Assembly: GCA_963691655.1 (NCBI GenBank)
Contig: OY829326.1
Coordinates: 43,551,989 to 43,615,988, forward strand
Direction: 5' to 3'
DNA: 64,000 bases
Source of the DNA: Toxonevra muliebris
Lineage: Eukaryota > Arthropoda > Insecta > Diptera > Pallopteridae
Position 1 is the first letter of the stretch, and each line of letters opens with the position of its first letter. Of the stretch, positions 44,490 to 56,589 are shown one piece after another. The position numbers and the translations under genes are program-made. The notes beneath the pieces were generated by a model. The model searched no databases. It saw only the letters and a program-made list of their open reading frames with translations, and was not told where the DNA came from.

Positions 44490-45272
44490 TTAACCCTTTC
44501 TTCTCAACTTTTTTATTGCGGAGTAAAAAATGTTTTTTCTTGTTTTATATTCGTAGATTCGAACTTTGTTAAGAATAAAAACCAAACAAATTATGAAAGA
44601 AGTTTTTGGAAAAAGATGTAGAGCTTTTGGAATTTTGTACATTATAATGACCAAAATGCATGAAAGGAGTAAAAATTCGAAAAAAAATTTTAATTTTTTA
44701 ATTTTTTTTTGTGGAAAAAACTACTAAGGTTTATTTTACAATCCAAAATAAACTTTAGTTTAGAAAATACTTTTAAAAACACACTTGTTCACTAAGTATA
44801 AAAGGTGAAAATTTGAAAAATTTTTGGAATTTGGGTTTATTTTTACTAAAGTCAAGTATACAAAATTTTGTTGTTCAGTAACCTATAGTAAAATTCCATG
44901 GACAAAATATTTCTTGAATATATTAACCCTCTAACAACCCTCGTAATGGGTCAAAAAAAAAAAACATTTTTGAAATAGGCAAAAAAGACCAATAATGGTG
45001 AGTACCAAAGGGTTAATATGTAAGAAGAAAATATTCTACGGAAAATTCTACTATAAGTTGCTGAACATACAAACAAGCTCTGATGCAAAACTAACAAGTT
45101 ATCTTATGGTTTATTATACTTAATCTGTTAGAAACGGGCAAACTCCCGTCGTTGCTCAAACTTAAATTATAAATAATTATTTTTAAAATTCCCGATAGGT
45201 TTGAAATGAGAAGTAGTGAAATATGAAAAAAATTTTGTACAATATATTAGCCAAAAACAACGAAAGGGTTAA
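44490..45272. mobile_element. TTAA-flanked element with CCCTTTC ends (piggyBac-like MITE), hairpin inside
   Basis: TTAA 44490-44493 followed by CCCTTTC, and GAAAGGG followed by TTAA 45269-45272, bound 775 bp. TTAA duplications with CCC-starting ends are the hallmark of piggyBac-type elements, although the inverted end is short (7 bp clear). Inside, 44870-44926 and 45013-45075 are inverted arms of about 60 bp. They meet at a second TTAACCCT...AGGGTTAA pair (44923 and 45009) that encloses 86 bp. No transposase frame is seen. Confidence 0.45.
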
Positions 45273-45439
45273 ATCGAGTTGTGCTGTTTTTCATTTTTAC
45301 CATAGAGTTTATAAATGTTATATTTTCGGAGAGCTTGCTGTGATATTTGATAAGGTTTTTTACATGGTTTTTGGTATTTAATTAATTTTCCACATGTTTT
45401 TTGGTATTTAATTAATTTTAATTTGGGTTATTTTAATTT

Positions 45440-45900
45440 AGTTATTTTTTGGGATGTTTTTGCTCTGAGTTTTTAATCTGAACTTAAGTCTCAGTTTTTG
45501 GCGAAATTTTTTGTCTAAATTTGATCTAATTTTGGTCTGAATTTAAATCTAATGTTTTGGCCTGATTTTCGATCCGTATGTCGATTTAATTTTTGGTTTG
45601 AATTTGATTCTCCTTTGTACTAAATTATTGTCTGAGTTTTTGTCTGAATTTAAACGTGAATATTGCTCTAATTTTTAGCCTTAACTTGGATCTGAATTTT
45701 AGTCCAAATTCGGTCTGATTTTTTGCCTGAATTTGGTTTTAATATTGGCATGAGCTTTGATCTAATTCTTAATTGCGTTTTTGGTTAGTTTTCGTTTCGT
45801 TTCCTTCCGATTTAAATTTTTTGTGAATTTTTTAACATTTTAAAACGAGTTCTTGGTTTGGGTTTGAGTTTTGGCCTAAATTTTAATCAGATAATTATAA
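45440..45900. repeat. Degenerate minisatellite (TTTTGGTCTGAA type), copy 2
   Basis: About 460 bp of imperfect units such as TTTTGGTCTGAATTTAAATC (45531), TTTTTGGTTTGAATTTGATT (45591) and TTTTTGTCTGAATTTAAACG (45637). It is the same unit, strand and degeneracy as 25830-26195. Confidence 0.6.
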
Positions 45901-48900
45901 AAATTAGTTTATCAAAATCAGTCCTATCTAAACGCACATCTTAGATGCGCCACTGGTGGCCATGTATGCAATTTCTGCAGTGAGGTCAAAGTGTTTTCAA
46001 AATATATCTTAAAAATTTGGATGGATATGTCTATCCATCCACTTCTTGGCGGGAAATCTCTAAGTATGAAAAAATCACATTAAAACTGATTAATGTCCCC
46101 GTGTGTGTTCCAAGTAAAACAAGTTTGAATAGGTGAGCATCAAATTCATAAGATTTGTCACGAATAGCCATCATAAAAGTGTACTAGGGTTTAAAATTAT
46201 AATTTGTTTCTATTTAGGATTAAACTTCACAATTTAAAATGATAATACAAATTTCAAGAGCTCAAGTTTCGGTTTATTTATTCTTTATTGTATTATACTA
46301 GAAGATTACTAAAAGTTAAGAAAATTAAAAGATAAAGTATCAAAACTGATTTTAGACTTTCTGTCTCAATTATGAAGTTCAGCATTAAATATTTCAATTG
46401 TTCGAATAATTGCACATAAGTTCAATAATACATTCATTCATATTGTATGTAAATATTAAATACATAAGCACTACACACCTACATACGAAATGAGTAGAAC
46501 ATCTTTAATAAGTGGCAAGAATAAGTACGAACAAGAATTCAAGTATATATCTATATAAGTATACGAGTAATTCCACTTTATTTCGACAATTTAAGACGCA
46601 GTTAAGGCTCATTTAATTAATAATTTTAACACTTGTAAACATTCATTTTCTACCGCTTACTTTCAAACAATACACGACTGCAACCAATATACAACAGCGG
46701 CAAGGCTACCAACCATTCCCTCTACTTTCCTCTTTTTCTTTTTCTTGCTCTTATCTCTTCTACTTCTGGTTCTTCTTAAACTTTCATGATAATGTCTTCA
46801 GCATCCTCAATTGAATTTTTACGTAACATAAAACGATGAAAGGGGAAAAATGTGATGAAAATGGCTGTGCCGTGCAAGTGGCTCAACTCAAACATACACA
46901 CACACACATAAACAGCTCATAGACTTAAAAACATACTCACACACAAAATACATACACTCAAACAAAAAAAAAACTTAAGATGCAATTAAAAATAATTTAA
47001 AGTAAGTAAAATTTATATACGAACGCATACAAATAAACAAACAAATACAGACGAAAGATATAAAGAAGACGAAGAAAAGCATGAGACAAAACTTTAAGGA
47101 AAATTTATTCAATTAGTAAAAAAGAAGTAAAGTAATTCCTATGAAATTAAATTTAAAACAATTATAAAATAATGCCAAAAGAGAACAACAACAACAACCA
47201 GAAATATAAACGTAAAAGAAATCACTTGTAAAAGAAAAGAAACAAATGAGGAAACAAGAAATAAAATTAGTGCATAAATAATTTTTAATGTTAAATTCGT
47301 TGAATATTAAATTAAAACAAATGAGACAAAAAATCGAAATTCGAAAACGTTCTCAAATATGAAAAAAGAAGAAGGTAACCAAAATAAACCAACAAAAAAA
47401 AAACACGAAAATTTAACTAGAAAAATTATAAAATTATAAAAGTGCGAATTTATAAAAATTCCAGACAAAAAAACCAAATTAGACTAAAAACAATTTAAAA
47501 CAAAAATAAATAATTATACTTACGATATAAAATAGCGTGAAAATAATAAATAATAAAGTATAATAATAATGAATCATGTTCATGATTCATAAATAAAAAA
47601 TAAAAAAACAAAATGTTCTTAGTGTTTTAAGAAGACAACCAAAAAAGAAAGAGCATGTAAATTTATTCGTTTTTAGACACACGCACTTTTTACAAAAGAA
47701 AAAAAAAAAACTAATAAACTTATTACAATCTATTATTAATTTTTAAGCCGTAACTTGTTTTTTAAGTACAATATATTTTGAGTTTACTTAGTTTATTTAG
47801 TATATGTATCTATGTGCATACATACATATATACTCACATACATATGTATGTATGTAGTTTTTTAAATGTCAAACCTTTTTGTTTTTTTTTTTTTATCTAT
47901 CATCATTTTCTATATAAAATAAAGGCAATCGATTTGTTACTCTCAGCTTCTATAACTTTCAAATTTATGTGGTTGAACAACAAATATGTCAGTGATCATG
48001 TTAAGCTATGATGTTCTCTTTCTAATCGATTTGTAATATCTTGTTTAGATTTGTCTATGGATTGTTCCTAGAATACCAACTCTTTCTTAATATAATTTAA
48101 CAGAAGAACAATGTGTTTTTGATCAAGGTTTCCATCCAATCCTCCGAGGCTAAAAATCCCTTCAACTTTCTAGTTTTAGTATGACTCTTTTATATAAAAT
48201 TCATTTTGTAATTTCTATCTCTCATCAATAGATCTTATTAGCCTCAGTGCCTGACATTCGGGTTGTCCCATCCTTCAAATACTCTCTCATAATTCTCTCA
48301 TAAGAGGCACGGTAACAGGGAATTCAAAACTTTATAAATTCCCACTCACTTTTTATTTAAAGCGACTGGTCGCTTTCTTTCCTGCTTTTGCTCTGGAAAA
48401 AAATCTCTACGATTAAATAATAAATCTGATTATATCTGATCTTATTCGTCTCACAACATTCCGGTGTCACAATTACTCTGACTACAAAAAAAGCGGGCAG
48501 TCTTTTCACTCTGAGCTGGACAGTAAGCACAGTGCCGACAATGCATTCTGTTGAATTATAACCGAAAGATTCCCCGACGGTCTCGAAATGATAGGTAACA
48601 CGCATTTTGTCAATCTACAATCTCTCAATTCCTAAAAAAAAATACATACTTGGCAGCGAGTGCGCATGGGAATCCAAAAAACTGACTTTTGTTTGAAATG
48701 ATTTTCAAATTTGCTTGTGTCATAAGAAAAATTGTGGACCTGGGGTTGAATAGCTTTAGAAATTCTTAAATGAAAGTTGTTAAAAAATATAAGTAAGGGC
48801 TCGTTTTCATAATAAATTATACTAAAAATAGACTTGAAATATTCCTGATTTTTTATTTCAATCCAAATTGTTCGATTATTCGACCAGCTCTTTACAGTTT

Positions 48901-50834
48901 TCGCTTGAGGGACCTAAAATGAGTAATTTAGAATATTTATTTATTATAAATTATGGTGTTGATAACTTAAATAAGTCAAAATAAAACCCATGCTCAAGTT
49001 TTTCATATGCCTAAAATTAAAAAATACCCTGCTTAAAATGTCAACTAAATGTCCTAGGGCCCATTGATGTACAATCATTATTTATGCGCTGCGTATATGA
49101 ACGGAATACACGCACATGAAGAATTCGGAAGAAAAGTTATTAAAAATTAAGAAAATTTTTTTTTGAAATTTAATTTTGAACCCATTTATTTCATATCTCT
49201 TTCTATATTTTTATTGATGATTTTAAAATCTGTTACCACTTTTTACTAAAATTAATAAATCAACTCTTTCTGTTTCATATTATCTGAAAATCATAAAAAT
49301 ACCTTGGCAGCCAGCCAACCACATTTCCTGACAAACTTATAAGTTTCACTAAACCAACATATGTAGCTTCACACCTGTTCAAAGAATCAATAGATCGACT
49401 TTGTTATATTTATTTAATATCACATCACTTTGCTGACAACATTCTTTAGCTATTGACGTATTTTTGACGCTTCCATATAAAACCAAAAAAAATGTATATA
49501 TTTATAAGTACATAGGTTCACATCTGATTACATTTTTTTTTTAATTTCCAGCCGGCTTTAGTTTTTCTGGAAATTTTCTTTTGTTTCAATATTTTCCAAC
49601 CTTCGTGCAAAAATCAATACAAACACATAAAAAATTGTGCCAACTATTCAAATTTTAAAGAATTAATAAAAACTTTTTGATTGTGTTTTTTTTTAATTTA
49701 AATATTTATTTATATTATTTAATTTGAACACAATTTTAAGAAATCCTCACAAAAAAAAAATAAAAACCCCAAAAAAAAATTATTCATTTGTGTAAATATT
49801 GGAAAAAATTTTTTAACTTTTTTTTGTTATTTCGTATGACGTGTTTTTAACTTTAAATACTCATTTGTACTCATATTGTGTATGGTTTTTTTTTGTACGT
49901 ACGCGTAAAACCAAAACAACAACAAAAACTCAAAAATTTATTTTATTTCTATGTTAAATGATTTTCTTGTACCATATATTTATAAAAAACGCACTGAATC
50001 AAATAGATGAAAAAACAAAAATTATTATATAAAATGAAGAAATTAAAAATAAAAAAAAAAATTATGAACAACAGAGAATTTTCAATTATTTACTTTTTAT
50101 GTTGCTTTGGAAACTTTGTGGACACATCTGGATGTAGGTGAATTGTTTTAAACCTAGCTCTACTATTGCTCTATAGAACTAATTGTTCCACTTAAATGAA
50201 ACTTATTTCCTTATTTGATCGACCACACATATTTTTTTTTTTTTTTATTTTATTCATTATAAATTTTATTAATAAAATAATGTGAATTCTTTAAATTTTA
50301 TTCATTCTTTAGCTTAATAAATTAGAAATGCATATTTAATATTTAGACATATCTCATTTGCTTATAGAATATAGCTTCAAATATTGTCCAGATATGCGGA
50401 TAGTTAGATTCAAAGTTAGAGCTGAAAATGTGCCGGACTAAACCAAAGCACCCGGGATAAAAAATTAGAAAGTCATGAAGGATTTATGAGAGTAGAGGAG
50501 TAGAAAAGTCTACGGTCTCTCAACCTCGAACTTCCTTGTTTTGAAAAATTACACATATGTATGTGCACTCACAGTATACAGTATGCCAGATAGGAGAAAG
50601 TATTCTCAAATATTCTGAGGTCTTCTGAGATTTGACAATTATGTCATACATTCGCTCAATAAATTTTTACAAATAATTTTGTTTATGAGTTTCTCCCTCT
50701 TAACCCATTTTTGTCTGCTGTAAACAAATAAGTAAATGAAATAGAAACAACACAAATATATAAACGTTTTGTTTGTTGTTTTGACTTTTTTCTGTCATGC
50801 AAGTTCTCAAAAAATTTTATACAGTGTGGTTATA
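45901..50834. other. AT-rich flank, strongly A-biased around 46950-47700
   Basis: No gene is recognised. From about 46950 to 47550 the plus strand is mostly A, with few T and little G or C, and contains CAACAACAACAAC and many AATAAA words, as in long fly 3' UTRs or transcribed low-complexity DNA. A nearly perfect palindrome lies at 47569-47590. T-rich tracts follow at 47880 and 49530-49830. The minus-strand frame at 48357-48605 was considered as LINE debris but not accepted. Confidence 0.4.
47569..47590. repeat. 22-bp palindrome
   Basis: ATGAATCATG, TT, CATGATTCAT: perfect 10-bp arms around two bases, in the A-rich region. It could be a hairpin in RNA or chance; nothing shows a function. Confidence 0.8.
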
Positions 50835-52034
50835 AGGAGTGAGATCGAAAAAATCTTAACATAAATATATAAAATTCAATAATTTTTAAACGGTTGATCT
50901 TAGAGTTTTGATTTTTTTTTTTTTATTTAATTGATAATATTTTACAAATTACAGAAAAATATAACTTTTATAGTTCTAACCACTATTTATGAACTCGTGG
51001 ACCTTTTTTGGTAAGCCTTCCATTAGAGATTTGATAGTTGTTTCAGACACCTTTTTGGAACAGTTTGCCCATATCCTTTTAAAATCTTCGATATTTTGGG
51101 ACACCTTTTTGTGCTCTTTAAGTTTCTTTTCACAAGAGCCCAATATCTCTCCACTGGTCTTAGATCCGGACAATTTGGAGGATTGAGATTGGCCTCTCTT
51201 GGTACCACTCCAGACCTTTCTTGCCGTAGTGACATGATGCTAAATCGGGCTAAAAAATTGTGCCTTTTTTTCAAACATTCTTTGATGTATATTTCGGTAT
51301 TTATAGAGCCCACTGTAACAAATGACTTGCTTCTTTTTTAAGAATTTTGTCTGCTTTTGGATACTAAATTGTTCTTTGACATTTCCTCGAGCATCAGCAA
51401 TATAAAAATTTTGACCCGGATGCAGCGTAAAATCTGCCAGTACATACGTCCATTATACAACATGAATATTTTTATATGAAATTCGATTTCCGAGCCCTAC
51501 TTTTGGCGTCTAAATTTTTTGCAGCATTCCTGTCTGGAACTTTTTGGACTTTGTATGTTTTCAAACCTGCATTGCCTTTAACTTTTCACACCAAATAGCC
51601 AGAGCACAGGGTTAACCGGGCAGCTTTTCTACCAGATGTGTTTGGAGATCTTTCCAATATGCTTTCTATTTTCTTGGCTTTCCCAATATCATGTGGTCCT
51701 TGTTTTCTTCCCGAACCAGGTTTCCTATCGGTGATCAAATTCTCCTGAAACAGTTTAATAACATTGAAAACAGTTTGACGGTAGACCTTCAATTCTTTGG
51801 CCAATTTTTTGTAGGACCGATTTGGATTTTTTTGAAAATTTTTGATAATTTTAAGGCGTACTTCTTTTTTCTCACTCATTTTAATTAAACTCACAATAAA
51901 TCAACATGTTTGTCATTAAAAATAACAACTGACATATTTTTCAAAGATAACTAGATCAAAGAAATTTTTAAATTTTACACCCAAAAAAAATTATTAGGTA
52001 AAACGTGTGTTAAGATTTTTTCAATCTCACTCCT
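50835..52034 (-). mobile_element. Complete-length Tc1/mariner-type transposon (1.2 kb) with TA flanks
   Basis: AGGAGTGAGATCGAAAAAAT at the left end is inverted at the right end (ends at 52034). Including the flanks, 50832-50861 and 52008-52037 match in 29 of 30 positions. TA stands directly outside both ends (50833-50834 and 52035-52036), the target duplication of this superfamily. The length is 1200 bp, as expected. The inner strand codes for a transposase on the minus strand. Both ends are preserved, so this is the best candidate for a fairly recent insertion in the window. Confidence 0.88.
50976..51894 (-). pseudogene. Tc1-type transposase pseudogene with NCPxLRPVExYW motif
   Basis: On the minus strand an open frame starts near 51879 (MSEKKEVRLKIIKNFQKNPN) and continues with SYKKLAKELKVYRQTVFNVI, a helix-turn-helix, and KPGSGRKQGP. 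It closes near 51586 after ARLTLCSGY. Later blocks in other frames are SFVTVGSINTEIYIKECLKK-like (51313 on), FWPDLASCHYG-like (second catalytic Asp, frame-shifted, near 51240), VVPREANLNPPNCPDLRPVE (51185 on) and ENFKRIWANCSKK-like. The third acidic residue is the Glu of RPVERYW. The first-Asp region is broken by stops around 51450. At least three frame changes rule out a working enzyme. Confidence 0.75.
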
Positions 52035-52389
52035 TATCAAGTATTTAAATAAGCACATTTTAACACTTTTACAATTTTTGCGTATTAACTTTAAACTTTA
52101 TTGTGATTATTTTTCTCGAGTTCTAGTAAAATAAGGAAACTAAATAAGAATTATGTTTTCCCTTAATTGCATTAAAATTTAAGAAAAAGAACTAAAATAA
52201 ATAATAAAAATTTAAAAAAGCGGGAAAACTTGTAAAAAATATGTGACCTTGGGCACCGAAGTGGTTAATATTGTTCTCGCGAAGGCCATGCAGCTATAGA
52301 GGTATTGCTTTGCAGTATCGTTGTCCTCAAGACAATATTAGCAGGTCGGATTCGTTGATGACGCCCATGTTGGTCATATGCTGACCACA

Positions 52390-52745
52390 GGTGTTATGCC
52401 CCATGATAACCCTTACCAGTAATCTTATGACCTTCCTTCTCACTTTCAGAAGAAATTCTACTGATTTCCGATTAGGCTGTCTCAAGAATCACTTTCCAGT
52501 ACTTCAGGTGCCCAGCTTGGCCATCTTCTTCTATGAATAGAACCCACGAAGTCGTTGATCCAATGCATGATCTCTCTCGAAAAAGTTCCGGACCGCATGG
52601 TACAATTACAGAGTTTTCATTGGCCAGTTTGTCAGGCAATTCATTCGCTGCAATACCACAGTGTTTTGGAACCCACATATGATATAACTTGTTATGCTTT
52701 GCAATACTATTTAGTTTAGTTTAGTTAGTTGTCTTACACTCGATG
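52390..52745 (-). mobile_element. LINE RNase H fragment, second copy of the 1-385 family
   Basis: The minus-strand frame 52678-52472 reads WVPKHCGIAANELPDKLANE, the C-terminal core of an RNase H domain (WVPGHxGIxGNExADxLA). GPELFRERSCIGSTTSWVLF follows and then HLKYWKVILETA. It is more intact than the copy at position 1, to which it aligns over some 350 bp. Direct TTTAGTTTAGTT repeats at about 52712 follow. Confidence 0.75.
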
Positions 52746-53680
52746 ACGAATTTCACCACATATTCCTAAGCTTAAGAGGAGAGAAATATCAAAAATTACC
52801 ACCTCCACAGATTTTGTTTCTTTCCACTGCAATATCGATCAAATTTGTATATCAAAGAAAGGACCAACATAGTACACACATATAGTTTCAATCCTAAGGT
52901 TTGGCACCCAATAACCCAGAAATGTGTTCTTAAATTTTTTTATTCATCTTGATCTAAGGAATATGGGGTAAAACAAAATGCTGTACCCAGTTCTGAATCA
53001 CCCTGTAAATATAACTTTTTAAAGATTTCTCAATAACTTGAAAATCTCTGTGAAAATTTGAGCTAGTTTTCAATTTTCTATCAAAATGTTTTTTTGTACT
53101 ATTTCTTTTATACAACTTATTTATTCAGAAGCAATATCTAAAATCCCGCCATTTGCGGCTAATAGGAAAACAAATTATTTTAGTTACAAAACGATAGATT
53201 CAAAACCGCTAAATCTCTCAAGTTTTAAACGAATATGTTTTTCAAATAACAGTGATCTAAAATTAGAATTTTGATTGACTTCTCTGACTTTTCTTCTTTA
53301 AATAACAGCAATTTCTCTCTCATCTTATTCTCTCCACTGAAACCGAAGTTATCTCTAAGTTGTAAATATAAAATCTATAAAAACTATTAAATTTTTTATT
53401 CAGAGCTGATAAACTGCTTAGATGGAAATCCAATCCACCAAATATCTTTTTCCATACCTTTTCTATATTAAAATATCTTATTGCTATGAAATAAATTTGT
53501 TAGGAAATTCTTAAAAAAAAGTAAGTTTTATTTCTTACCAAATATGAATTATTAAAAAAGTAATGTTGAAAACAAAATCACAGTTTAAGGGTTATACAAG
53601 CCAGCCGATCGGATAACCGATATATGTCCACGCTGTTGAACAATTGCATCTAAAATAGACGAAGTCGGAACTGTACTTAA
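52746..53680. other. AT-rich stretch without a recognisable gene
   Basis: Short frames only; the 62-codon plus frame at 53086 has no recognisable motif and its composition follows the AT-rich background. Confidence 0.4.
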
Positions 53681-54226
53681 CACTGTGCAACAATTTTAGG
53701 GTCATGGAATCTAACGGAGAAGCAACCAACACAGGTCGGTAGTACTGGTACAGAGTAACAAAACTCTAATAGGGTTTTAAAAAATTGGCTCGCTTTTAAT
53801 TGTTATAGCCTTTCGAAGTTGAGCTGTTTTAGTGTATTTTTCAATTCTATTTTCTGTTTATAACAAAGACAAAAATTTGAAAATCCAAACTTTATTATAT
53901 TCTACACATTTTTGTTAATACTATACTGCTTGTTTTTTACAAAAGTCATGTAATGGATAGTTTAAACTTCTTAATATGGAAAGCTAATAGAATATTAAAA
54001 TGGTTAATGATATTATTTGTTATTTCGATGAAGAAAGTAGTACAAAATGTCAAATATCTATCGAGTAATGTATTTTAAAAAATAATCTGCAAAAGCAAAT
54101 TTTGATTGCCTATATCTTTTGAAAGCGAGCTAACTTTGTAAAACCCTTTTAGGGTTTTGCTACTGTAGACTAGTACTATCGACCTGTATTTGCCGATTCT
54201 CCGTTAGAAAAATGTGTTGCACAGTG
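53681..54226. mobile_element. 546-bp MITE with long CACTGTGCAACA inverted arms and TAA flanks
   Basis: CACTGTGCAACA starts the left arm at 53681 and the right arm (inverse) ends at 54226. Arms of about 120 bp match in order: CTAACGGAGAA, ACAGGTCG then TAGTACT, AGGGTTTTA, GCTCGCTTT. TAA stands directly outside both ends. CACTR-like tips with a 3-bp duplication are usual in CACTA/Chapaev-type DNA transposons, but no transposase is present to confirm the class. Confidence 0.72.
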
Positions 54227-54779
54227 TAATGTAAGACATTTTTAAACTCACCTTTCACCAAGTGCAGAGTGTCATGCTAAAGCTTTTTCTTGATGTTTAT
54301 GATTATTTGAATGTTTACGACCACCAATGAAACAGTATGTTTGTTCTATTACTCGCATCGATAGTAAAAAAACTATGCTTGCAACCAAAATACTAATCAC
54401 AGAGAATCGAAAGAATGTCAATAAATCCATGTTTCCAAATAATATAAAAATTTGAAAGCTATTTCTTTATTTATTTATTTTTTTTTTTTTTGTTTGATGA
54501 ATTTTGAAATAACTTTTTTATTTAAATATTGATGAGTAGGTTCGTTTAGGAAGGTTGGCTTTGACAAGTAATCTTGGAAGAATACAATATATTCTTAGAA
54601 TCTCCTTAAAGACTTATGAAAAAAAAACTGGGTACATGAAGCGTGAGATATTTTTCTAATTTTACCCTCAAATCAGCTCGGTTTTTTCAATAAATTTTTT
54701 TACGATCTGCATCCTGATAGCTATTCTGCCTAACTATAAATATTCCGGGATAACTTCCGATTTTATACGAATCATTTGC

Positions 54780-55210
54780 CAATTATTATAGTATTATAAA
54801 AAATTATAACTTGAGTTCATATATCCACAACTTCGTTCCAAAATTACTGAACCGATTTAAAAGATTTTTTCAGTATTGTAATGATGGAACATAGACTATA
54901 TCTTATTTCAATCAAAGAAGTGGTCGTGGCATCTTCCATATAAACTAAAAACTTGAAATGACATAACTGTGGAACCAAAATAAAGAGGCAATGTGAGAAG
55001 AAGGTATTTTGGTAGTAGTTATCGGGCAGAATGTGGTATTTTTTTGACAAGTGGACGAGGTACCTCCCATACAACAAAATTGATTTTTTGATATATCTCA
55101 GCAACCATTTACGGTATAGTACTGAGATTTGGTATAAGGATGTTAATTAGCAGTGTAATGCCGTAGGTCCGTAGGTGGTGAGATTGAAAAAGGAGGCATG
55201 GCACCTCCCT
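54780..55210. repeat. Dispersed repeat with GTACCTCCCATACA core
   Basis: Two similar submodules (54810-54960 and 55050-55210) each carry a 'wobbly' ATTTGGTATAAGG / GAGGTACCTCCCATA or GCATGGCACCTCCC plan, shared with 18990-19260 and 11640-11710. No coding frame is believable. Ends are not defined. Confidence 0.4.
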
Positions 55211-55369
55211 TATAATCCGAATTGTAATTATTTATTCAATCTACTGGGCTTAGCCCTTTTTTTTGGTGTAACTACAAAAGAAGTTATCAAGAATATAGAA
55301 AAGTTTTACGTCCATTGTTCCCTTTTGCTATTCTTTAAATCTACTAGATTTATTAATAAATCTTAGCAG

Positions 55370-56535
55370 ATCCTGCGGTGTTCGCCTCCCAACACTGCAG
55401 TGCCAAATATGCTTACTCTGATCTGGCAGAAAGCGGGGCAGACTAAGAAGTGGTCTGCCGTCTCTTCATATTCTTCCTCTAAACCACAGGAAGCACAGAA
55501 GGTAATAGCTCCCAGGCCAATTATATTCAAATGTTTGGTTTAAGAGAAGTGACCTGTATATAGTCCCACCAGCGGCCTACAGCTCTTTCTGTTAAGTGAT
55601 AACAGAAAGTCTGTTAGACGCTTCGAGATAACAGGTAACATGACCTTTGTCTGTCTAAACCCCTTCAGTTCCACCCATTTATGATTGTGAGTCAAATCGA
55701 CCCACTCATTAATGGTGATCTTGATGGCTGTAGACGACAAAGAGAGTACTGGTTCAGGGCCAAGGAAACTAGTTTCTGAACCCTTTCTGGCCAGAAGGTC
55801 AGTAGATTCATTATCTTAAATTCCTGAGTGTCCAGGAACCCATTTCAACAGCAGACTATTGTATTTTCCAACACAATCAAGCCTGGATTTACAATGAATA
55901 ACCAGTTTAGATATGGTTAGAGGATTAAGCGCAGCCTGACTGTCACTAAATACACAAATACTCCTTTCTCTCTACGCATTATCAATGACATGGTCCATTG
56001 CCTTGACGATTGCAAAAATATTTCTGCTTGAAAAACAGAAGCTTACAACCCAAGAGAGAAGTGAAAGTGCACTCCATCATTTTCAATAAAGACCCCAGAA
56101 CCCGAACCGAATTCTGTTTTTGAGCCGTCAGTAAAAATACGCTTAAAATCAACTACCGTCCCAGATCCCGACAAAAACTAAGTTTGGGCCTCTGGATTTG
56201 TATTGTATAGCGCTGATTTGAAAACTGGAGTTGATGGCATTGATAGAACTGTTAGGTCCAAGTCAGCATCTTTAAGATTGTCACCAAAATCCCAGCAAGT
56301 GTCATACCAATACCCATTGCGTTTAAGCCTACAAATGGCTTTGACAGCCTCTCCTTTAGCACAAATATCAAGGGGTGGTAAGTTGAGCAATGCATCTAAG
56401 GATGGGCCAGGTGTTGTAGGAAAAGCTCCCATACAACAAATGGACACATTCCTTTGAAGTCTGGCAAGAGCTTTCCTAACGTTGTCAACATAAAGTCTGC
56501 TCGACCAGACTATAGATGAATAGGTCTAATCATAG
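55370..56535 (-). mobile_element. LINE (R1/Jockey/I-group) ORF2 3' half: connection, RNase H and C-terminal zinc motif
   Basis: On the minus strand, going down in coordinates: near 56530-56470 a decayed RT end (VWSSRLYVDNVRKALARLQR). Then 56447-56178 with MGAFPTTPGPSLDALLNLPP, the usual RT/RNase H connection. Then RNase H at about 56125-55750 (IFTDGSKTEFGSGSGVFIEN, CVFSDSQAALNPL, LLKWVPGHSGI), holding the catalytic Asp of FTDGS and of FSDSQ. Then KELKGFRQTK-like and LVGLYTGHF (55740-55540). Last comes TFCASCGLEEEYEETADHFL and VCPAF (about 55505-55430), the Cys-Cys-His-Cys tail. Stops and small indels occur throughout. It is not the same family as the copies at 1 and 52390. Confidence 0.85.
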
Positions 56536-56589
56536 CCTTATAAAGCCATTAGACTTTATAAGGTGATGGACCCCATGTTTTGCCAAAAA

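Noticed and set aside
48357..48605. Possible LINE tail on the minus strand
   Set aside because: Only a weak resemblance to the 55600 region; no GHC or zinc block could be read.
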